This document shows positions 12,505 through 17,285 of a stretch of DNA of 17,285 nt, piece after piece. Source of the stretch: UBA2272 sp034368805. GTDB taxonomy: Bacteria; Actinomycetota; Coriobacteriia; Anaerosomatales; Anaerosomataceae. The notes under the pieces were generated by a model. That model was given only the letters and a program-made list of their open reading frames with translations, did no database searches and was not told the DNA's origin. Each line of letters starts with the position of its first letter. Positions within the stretch are counted from its first letter, which is position 1. A program made the translations under genes and the position numbers. The stretch covers positions 1 to 17,285 of the forward strand of contig JAXMLJ010000015.1 of assembly GCA_034368805.1 (NCBI GenBank), read 5' to 3'.

Positions 12505-13470
12505 ATGATCTCCACACCCGGCAAGCGCATGATGGTGTTCGCGGGCAGTCACAACCGTGATCTGTCCGAGGACATCGCACGGCATCTCGGGGTCGAACTC
12601 GGCAACATAAAGATCTCGAAGTTCGCCAATGGCGAGATCTACGTCCGCTACCTCGAGAGCGTGCGTGGCGCCGACATCTTCCTCGTGCAGTCGATGTGCG
12701 AGCCGGTGAACGCCAGCATCATGGAGCTCCTCATCATGATCGACGCTGCCAAGCGGGCCAGCGCCCGCTGCATCACCGCGGTCATCCCGCACTACGGGTA
12801 CGCGCGTCAGGACAAGAAGTCGGCGGCGCGCGAGCCGATAACGGCCAAGCTCGTGGCGGACCTGCTCACCGTGGCCGGCGCCGAGCGGGTCATCACGATG
12901 GACCTTCACCAGGGTCAGATCCAGGGATTCTTCAACCAGCCGGTGAACCACCTGACCGCGCTTCCTATCCTGTCTGACTACTTCGAGGGCCTCGGGATCG
13001 GCAACCTCGTGGTGGTTTCGCCGGACGTCGGCCGGGTGAAGGCCGCCAAGAAGATGGCCGATATGCTCGGCGCGGGCCTCGCGATCATGCACAAGGGTCG
13101 CCCCGAGCACAACGTGGCCGAGATCACCCACGTCATCGGCGAGGTGGAGGGCAAGAACTGCATCGTGGCCGACGATATGATCGACACTGCAGGTTCGGTC
13201 ACCGAGGGCGCCCGGGCGCTGATGACGAAGGGCGCTTCCAAGGTCTGGGTCGCGGCGACGCACGGCGTCTTCTCGCCACCGGCGTTCGACCGGATCGATG
13301 CCGCCCCGATCGAGGAGGTCGTTATCACCAACACGCTCCCGGTGCCCGAGGAGCGTCAGCATGGAAAGATACGGGTGCTCTCGGTCGCACCGCTGTTTGC
13401 CCGAGCCATCCAGAACGTATACAACGACGAGTCCGTCTCCGAGCTGTTCGACCCCGATTTCCAGCTCTGA
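12505..13470 (+). CDS. prs: Ribose-phosphate pyrophosphokinase (PRPP synthetase)
   Basis: A 321-residue class I PRPP synthetase that transfers pyrophosphate from ATP to ribose-5-phosphate, feeding purine, pyrimidine, histidine, tryptophan and NAD synthesis. Motifs: the FANGEIYVRY segment (40-49), PHYGYARQDKKSAAREP (95-111) forming the catalytic flexible loop region, DLHQGQIQGFF (133-143) with the metal-binding His, VVSPDVGRVKAA, and the PRPP loop VADDMIDTAGS (221-231). The ATG at 12505 is preferred; AAGGGAG at 12486-12492 overlaps the glmU stop and is about 12 nt away. The gene is tightly linked to glmU, and rplY follows after 49 nt, a gap that contains a perfect hairpin. Confidence 0.97.
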   Translation: MISTPGKRMMVFAGSHNRDLSEDIARHLGVELGNIKISKFANGEIYVRYLESVRGADIFLVQSMCEPVNASIMELLIMIDAAKRASARCITAVIPHYGYARQDKKSAAREPITAKLVADLLTVAGAERVITMDLHQGQIQGFFNQPVNHLTALPILSDYFEGLGIGNLVVVSPDVGRVKAAKKMADMLGAGLAIMHKGRPEHNVAEITHVIGEVEGKNCIVADDMIDTAGSVTEGARALMTKGASKVWVAATHGVFSPPAFDRIDAAPIEEVVITNTLPVPEERQHGKIRVLSVAPLFARAIQNVYNDESVSELFDPDFQL

Positions 13471-13478
13471 GTCACACG

Positions 13479-13499
13479 CGGGTGCGTGCGATGCACCCG
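13479..13499 (+). promoter_or_regulatory. Perfect hairpin in the rplY leader
   Basis: A 7-bp stem (13479-13485 with 13493-13499) with a 7-nt loop lies 8 nt after the prs stop and 8 nt before the rplY ribosome-binding site (AAGGAGG, 13508-13514). It could be an attenuator, an RNase processing site or a binding site for bL25 itself. No U-run follows, so simple intrinsic termination is unlikely. Confidence 0.45.
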
Positions 13500-13519
13500 A
13501 GATCACAAGGAGGAAGCGC

Positions 13520-14167
13520 ATGTCCAACGTCACCGAACTGAAGGCCGGTCTCAGAGAGATCACCGGCAAGTCAAGCAAGAAGCTTGCGGGCGAGGGCCTC
13601 GTCCCGGCCACCGTCTACGGTCCCAAGTTCGAGACCATCTCGATCTCGGTCGACCGGCGGGACTTCGACCGCATGATGCACGATGCCGCGGTCGGATCCA
13701 CGCTCGTCGACCTCACCATCGAGGGTCGCGAGAAGCCCGTGGACGTCATCATCAAGGAGGTCAAGCGGGACCCGCTCAAGGGCACGGTCCAGCATGTCGA
13801 CTTCTGGGCCGTCGACATGAGTGAGACGATACAGACTGTCGTCTCGATCACGTACGTCGGCTCCGCTGCAGGCGAGCGTGAGGGCGGTATCGTGATGCAC
13901 GCGCTGCGCGAGCTGAAGGTCGAGGCGCGGCCGAAGGACCTTCCCGAGCACATCGAGGTCGACATCTCGGCGCTCGGGATCGGTGACTCGGTCACCGTGG
14001 CTGACATCACCGCCCCCAAGGGCGTTGCGCTTCTCGACGATCCGGACGCCACGGTCGCGTCTGTGAGCGCACCGTCCGTCGAGGAAGAAGCGGTCGTCGA
14101 GGAGGGCATCGAGATGGGCGAGGTGCCTGAGGTGGGCAAGGAGTCCGACGAAGAGACCAAGGAGTAG
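13520..14167 (+). CDS. rplY: 50S ribosomal protein bL25, CTC type (general stress protein Ctc)
   Basis: A 215-residue two-domain bL25/TL5/Ctc protein that binds 5S rRNA in the central protuberance. The N-terminal 5S-binding domain (about 1-92) shows REITGKSSKKLAGEGLVPAT, VYGP and IIKEVKRDPLKGTVQHVDF; the C-terminal beta-domain runs about 95-185, with LPEHIEVDISAL and the ADITAPKGV block. It ends in a Glu-rich acidic tail from about 186, which many long-form proteins carry. The ATG at 13520 is preceded by AAGGAGG at 13508-13514. The gene lies between prs and pth, as ctc does in B. subtilis, where it is a stress-induced gene. The upstream hairpin at 13479-13499 hints at separate control here. 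Confidence 0.95.
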   Translation: MSNVTELKAGLREITGKSSKKLAGEGLVPATVYGPKFETISISVDRRDFDRMMHDAAVGSTLVDLTIEGREKPVDVIIKEVKRDPLKGTVQHVDFWAVDMSETIQTVVSITYVGSAAGEREGGIVMHALRELKVEARPKDLPEHIEVDISALGIGDSVTVADITAPKGVALLDDPDATVASVSAPSVEEEAVVEEGIEMGEVPEVGKESDEETKE

Positions 14168-14179
14168 TCCGAACCCCTC

Positions 14180-14746
14180 ATGGCACGGATGGTCATCGGG
14201 CTCGGGAATCCGGGCGCAGAGTACGACACTACGCGACACAACGCTGGTTTCATGGTCATCGATCTGCTGGCCGAGAACCTGCGCGTGAGCTACTGGAAGG
14301 ACGAGGCCGGCGCGAAGGTCGGCCTCGTCCGATTCGGTGAAGACGATCTCGTGATCGTCAAGCCGCAGACGTTCATGAACCTGTCGGGCAAGGCCGTGGC
14401 CAAGCTGGCGCACGCCTATGACGTGAACGTTGGTGACATCATCATCGTCCACGACGACCTTGATCTTCCGGAGGAGACCGTACGCGTCAAGCGCGGCGGA
14501 GGGCATGGAGGCCATAACGGGCTGCGCTCGCTGGCCGACGCACTTGGCAGCGGAGACTTCCTACGCGTGCGACTCGGCATCGGCCGACCGCCGGGCCGTC
14601 AGGCGCCGGCCGATTTCGTCCTCGAGCCTATGCGACGCGACGTGGCCGAGCGGCTGGCGGACATGGTGCCACACGCCGCGCAGGCGGCGCTGCACATCCT
14701 TGAGTACGGTGTCGACAGCGCGATGCAAGAGTACAACGCGGGTTAG
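14180..14746 (+). CDS. pth: Peptidyl-tRNA hydrolase
   Basis: A 188-residue enzyme that cleaves the ester bond of peptidyl-tRNAs released from stalled ribosomes, recycling the tRNA. Active-site residues are in place: N10 in GLGNPG, H20 in TTRHNAGF, N67 in TFMNLSG, D93 in HDDLDL and N113 in GGHGGHNGLRS. The length is typical (185-200). The ATG at 14180 lies 12 nt after the rplY stop; an AAGGAG overlaps that stop but is 16 nt away, so coupling with rplY is probable. It is the last gene of the conserved block; in B. subtilis fin and mfd come next, but here the order breaks at a convergent gene 36 nt away. Confidence 0.97.
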   Translation: MARMVIGLGNPGAEYDTTRHNAGFMVIDLLAENLRVSYWKDEAGAKVGLVRFGEDDLVIVKPQTFMNLSGKAVAKLAHAYDVNVGDIIIVHDDLDLPEETVRVKRGGGHGGHNGLRSLADALGSGDFLRVRLGIGRPPGRQAPADFVLEPMRRDVAERLADMVPHAAQAALHILEYGVDSAMQEYNAG

Positions 14747-14749
14747 GGG

Positions 14750-14770
14750 GCGCCCGCCTGACGGCGGCGC
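14750..14770. terminator. Possible bidirectional terminator between pth and the M23 gene
   Basis: A GC hairpin with one bulged base pairs 14750-14758 with 14763-14770 around a 4-nt loop. It lies in the 36-nt gap between convergent stops. There is no U-tract on either strand, so it would have to act as an I-shaped terminator. Confidence 0.4.
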
Positions 14771-14782
14771 GACTTCAGGCTA

Positions 14783-16015
14783 CTACTTGAGGTAGCCCAT
14801 CGGATCGACCGGGTTGCCGTTGATCCTGACCTCGAAGTGCAGGTGAGGGCCGGTTGAGAGTCCCGTGGAGCCGACTGCGCCGATCGCCTGACGCTTGGTG
14901 ACTGACTGCCCGGTGCTCACCTTGTAGCTGCCGCTCTGCATGTGTGCGTACAGCGAGGTCACCCCGTTGCCGTGGTCGATGATGACCGTGTTGCCGTAGC
15001 CGCCGCGGTAGCCCGTGTAGATGACTGTTCCGTCCGATGCCGCGACGATGGGGGCACCGTTGATGTCCCTGCCAACCGCCCGGCCACCGATGTCGATGCC
15101 GGTATGCATCTTCCGGTAGCCGAGGATCGGGTGGACGCGGTAGCCGAACGCCGAGCCGCCCGTGGGGGTCTGCTCGAAGCCGGGGACCGGGAACGCCATG
15201 ACCCCGGCGAAGTATCCCGAGCCGGTGCCGTAGAGTTCCGAGGCGATCTTGGCCGATTCGGCTTCTTCGGCTTCGGCCAGAGCGCGCAGCCGCTTCGCGT
15301 TTGCCGAGTTCTCGGCAACGAGGTCGGCCTTCTGGTCCTGCGCGGCCTTCTGGGCGTTGAGCTTGCTCTGGTGCTGGGCCCGCAGGTCGCGGAGCCGGTC
15401 CTCTTCGGCCTGTGCTTCCGCGCGCTTGGCGTCGACGGCTGCCAGGTCTCGCTCGATCTCGGCCTTGGCCTTCTCGAGCGAGATGCGTGTGGCCTTGAGG
15501 CCCGCCGCGAGCTCCTCGTTTGACTTCAGCACGCGCTGGACAAGGGTCGTGCGCGCGATGAGATCTTCGATGCTCCGGCTGTCGAGCAGCAACTCCAGGT
15601 AGAGGAAGTCGCCGTTCTTGTAGGTGGCCTGCATGCGCTCGGCCAGGAGTGCCTTCTGGCGCTCGAACTCGGCCTGGGTGACGTCGATCTCGCCCTGCTT
15701 GGCATTGACCTGCGAGCGTAGCCCGTCGACCTCGCTTCTGAGGCGTTCGGTCCGCTCGGTGGCGGCTGTGACGTCGTCGGCCAGTGCGTTGATCTCTACC
15801 TGGATCGAGTCGATGGCCTGATCGAGGTCCGCGACCTCGCGCGACAGGCGGTCAGCCTCGGACTGGGCCGCCGCCGCGGCCTCGCGGGCCTTGGGGGCGG
15901 CTTCCTCGTGCGCGCGAAGATCCGACTCTGTGACGGCCCCGGCGATCGGGGTCGTCACGAAGGCGAAGATGATAGAGAGCGAGATGAAGAAGGGGAGTGC
16001 GCGTCTGCGTCGCAT
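14783..16015 (-). CDS. Secreted coiled-coil M23 peptidase-domain protein (EnvC/CwlO-like layout)
   Basis: A 410-residue secreted protein. Residues 1-27 are a signal peptide (RRRR, a hydrophobic core, then PIAGA before the cleavage site). Residues 30 to about 260 form a long Ala/Glu/Lys/Arg-rich coiled coil, and the LytM/M23 metallopeptidase domain follows from about 275 to 405. The zinc site is complete: H304 and D308 in MHTGIDIGG, H358 in YAHM, and H391/H393 in GPHLHFEV. With these residues intact the domain is probably an active murein endopeptidase, unlike EnvC, whose degenerate domain only activates amidases. The ATG at 16013-16015 has GGAGG (minus strand of 16025-16029) 9 nt upstream; the frame opens further upstream but loses the signal peptide. 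It is convergent with pth and divergent from the DUF4870 gene. A role in wall cleavage at division or elongation is inferred. Confidence 0.92.
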   Translation of the reverse strand: MRRRRALPFFISLSIIFAFVTTPIAGAVTESDLRAHEEAAPKAREAAAAAQSEADRLSREVADLDQAIDSIQVEINALADDVTAATERTERLRSEVDGLRSQVNAKQGEIDVTQAEFERQKALLAERMQATYKNGDFLYLELLLDSRSIEDLIARTTLVQRVLKSNEELAAGLKATRISLEKAKAEIERDLAAVDAKRAEAQAEEDRLRDLRAQHQSKLNAQKAAQDQKADLVAENSANAKRLRALAEAEEAESAKIASELYGTGSGYFAGVMAFPVPGFEQTPTGGSAFGYRVHPILGYRKMHTGIDIGGRAVGRDINGAPIVAASDGTVIYTGYRGGYGNTVIIDHGNGVTSLYAHMQSGSYKVSTGQSVTKRQAIGAVGSTGLSTGPHLHFEVRINGNPVDPMGYLK

Positions 16016-16163
16016 GCTGTGTTTCCTCCGGGCGGCCAAAGGCGCCGCATTGCTAACACCGGAAGGCGCTACTGCACGTATGGTACCAACCTGGTAGGGT
16101 ATAAGGCAAACAGGGCCCGGACCGAGCCGGGCGTCGTAGTACATCGAGGAGGGGTTGATCCGC

Positions 16164-16544
16164 ATGAGCGATGACTTCAACACTGCACCCCCCGTACCGC
16201 CCGCACCCCCGTCCCCCATGCCCGGCAGTGACGTTCCGAGCGATACGGGCAAGATCCTGGCCGGACTCGGCTACCTGACGGGCGTCGTCGCGCTCATCGC
16301 GATCCTGATGGAGCCGTACAAGAGCGAGAGGTTCGTGCGTCTCCACGCGGTCCAGGCACTCGGACTGTATGTCGTCATGATCGCTCTCCTCGTCCTGAAC
16401 GTCATCCCTATCCTCGGCCAGATCATCTGGTTCCTAGGCTCGTTTGCGGTCTTCGTCTTCGCGGTCATGGGCGCGATCAAGGCGTTCCAGGGCGAGATGT
16501 GGGAGATGCCGGTCGTCTACGGTCTCGTGAAGCAGTTCATCTAG
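16164..16544 (+). CDS. DUF4870-family small membrane protein
   Basis: A 126-residue protein with a Pro-rich cytoplasmic N-terminus (9-20) and three hydrophobic segments at about 31-49, 65-82 and 84-105. The segment ERFVRLHAVQALGLYV (55-70) between the first two helices is the hallmark of DUF4870/Tic20-like proteins, which carry FVRFHAxQ at this place. The biochemical role of the family is not established. The ATG at 16164 is preferred; GAGGAGG at 16146-16152 is 11 nt upstream, a little far, while the TTG at 16155 would be too close to it. It ends 3 nt before the convergent apbE stop. The 148 nt between it and the M23 gene contain only a weak TATAAG (16100-16105) as promoter candidate and the 8-bp palindrome TGGTACCA (16081-16088). 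Confidence 0.82.
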   Translation: MSDDFNTAPPVPPAPPSPMPGSDVPSDTGKILAGLGYLTGVVALIAILMEPYKSERFVRLHAVQALGLYVVMIALLVLNVIPILGQIIWFLGSFAVFVFAVMGAIKAFQGEMWEMPVVYGLVKQFI

Positions 16545-16547
16545 TCT

Positions 16548-17285
16548 TCACCGCAGCGGGATGGCCTCTTCGGCCACACTCACTCCGGAGCGTTCGGGGG
16601 CGGGCACCAGGTGTGCCCGCCCTCCGGCGTCTACAGCGTAAAGCGCGACGCCCCTGTCTTCGGCATACGTACGGGCCGCGTCGCGTCCCGCTACGAACAG
16701 GGCAGTCGACAGGATGTCGGCATCGAGACCCGACATCCCGGCTCCCCCGACCGTCACTGACCTGAAGCCGCGTGCGGGCAGCCCGGTCGCCGGGTCGAGG
16801 ATATGGTGGTACCGGACGCCATCGGCTTCGAAGTAGCGCTGGTAGTCACCCGAGGTCGAGAGCGCTCCATCACCCTCGAACGCGAAGACCGCGATAACGC
16901 GCTCGGTGTCGCGTGGGTCCTCGACACCGACCCGCCAGACACGACCGTCCGGTTTGGTCCCGAGCGTAACCGTACTGCTCGTCGACGAGATGAGCGCGGC
17001 CGTGACAGCAGCGCTCGATCGCAGCGCCTCGCGCGCGCGGTCGAGCGCGAGTCCCTTGGACGCGCCCCCGAGATCGAGAGCCGGTGCCAGGGCGCCATCC
17101 GGTTCAAGGCGCGGGTCGGGATCCTTGACACGGGCGAACATCGCCGTTTCTGTCGTGATGCGTCGGAAGCCGTTGCCGGCGACGAGCGCAAGGTAGAGGT
17201 CCTCTTCGTCGGGCACCGTGCCGCCACCCTCGAAGTCATACTGGCGCGTGACTGCCGAGAGCACGGGCGAGAAGTGCGCGCGCGC
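16548..17285 (-). CDS. apbE: FAD:protein FMN transferase ApbE, C-terminal 245 residues (start outside window)
   Basis: The open frame continues through the window edge without a start, so the N-terminus is missing. The visible part is typical ApbE: RHFSPVLS at the edge, LDLGGASKGLALDRA, GTKPDGRVWRVGVEDPR, the substrate-binding LSTSGDYQRYF, RYHHILDPATGLPARG, and SGLDADILSTALFVAG with the Asp and Ser/Thr that bind magnesium. ApbE moves FMN from FAD onto a Thr of partner proteins such as NqrB/RnfG subunits or extracellular flavin reductases, outside the cytoplasmic membrane. One deviation is ISSTSSTVTLG where most members have a VNLGG-type strand. No flavinylated partner is visible inside the window, and the iron-sulfur flavoprotein at 3069 lacks an obvious DxxT/S-A-T target. 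It is convergent with the DUF4870 gene. The family is certain. Confidence 0.93.
   Translation of the reverse strand, partial: ARAHFSPVLSAVTRQYDFEGGGTVPDEEDLYLALVAGNGFRRITTETAMFARVKDPDPRLEPDGALAPALDLGGASKGLALDRAREALRSSAAVTAALISSTSSTVTLGTKPDGRVWRVGVEDPRDTERVIAVFAFEGDGALSTSGDYQRYFEADGVRYHHILDPATGLPARGFRSVTVGGAGMSGLDADILSTALFVAGRDAARTYAEDRGVALYAVDAGGRAHLVPAPERSGVSVAEEAIPLR

Noticed and set aside
16081..16105. TGGTACCA palindrome and TATAAG as promoter/operator for the M23 or DUF4870 genes
   Set aside because: No convincing -35 element on either strand and an 8-bp palindrome is common by chance.
1..17285. CRISPR array, insertion sequence, prophage, toxin-antitoxin or defence island
   Set aside because: No repeat-spacer pattern, transposase, integrase, inverted terminal repeats or defence-type domains are visible; the content is housekeeping and envelope genes.

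Overview
This is a high-GC bacterial chromosome segment made almost entirely of housekeeping genes. The best fit is an anaerobic or deep-branching actinobacterium, for example a Coriobacteriia/OPB41-type lineage. The evidence for that is the strongly GC-biased third codon positions, frequent GTG starts, a tRNA-Gln directly ahead of glmU, and Firmicutes-like genes (abrB, veg, spoVG, the yabE type) in an otherwise actinobacterial-looking background. The lineage is an inference; no rRNA or other decisive marker is present.

Layout. At 2-289 is the 3' end of rsmI, whose first 39 bases duplicate part of metG and look like a chimeric join. An AbrB-type regulator (293-535, minus) follows, then metG, tatD and an iron-sulfur flavoprotein-like FMN reductase (653-3671). 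Next come a yabE-like 3D/G5 cell-wall protein (3777-4871) and rsmA (4887-5750). Two minus-strand polytopic membrane proteins follow, an O-antigen ligase/polymerase-like protein and a GT-C-like glycosyltransferase (5726-9073). A strong promoter then drives veg (9233-9514), followed by ispE and spoVG (to 10840), tRNA-Gln (10985-11059), glmU-prs-rplY-pth (11102-14746), an M23 murein hydrolase-like protein (minus, 14783-16015), a small DUF4870 membrane protein (16164-16544) and the 3' part of apbE (minus, reaching the window end).

The gene order from rsmI to pth, including the inverted abrB, follows that recalled for Bacillus subtilis: yabC-abrB-metS-yabD-yabE-rnmV-ksgA-yabG-veg-sspF-ispE-purR-yabJ-spoVG-glmU-prs-ctc-spoVC. 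Here rnmV, yabG, sspF, purR and yabJ are missing, an FMN reductase is inserted after tatD, and two envelope-polysaccharide genes occupy the yabG position. The genes serve translation (rsmI, metG, rsmA, tRNA-Gln, rplY, pth), precursor supply for wall and nucleotides (ispE, glmU, prs), envelope remodelling (yabE-like, M23, the polysaccharide pair) and transition-state-type regulation (abrB, veg, spoVG).

I do not see a clearly undescribed biological system, CRISPR array, insertion sequence, prophage or toxin-antitoxin pair. The most notable signals are the apparent assembly chimera at the left edge, the cross-phylum synteny, the consensus-like veg promoter, and several hairpins without U-tracts placed right after stop codons or ahead of genes. 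No gene-free stretch exceeds 300 bases.
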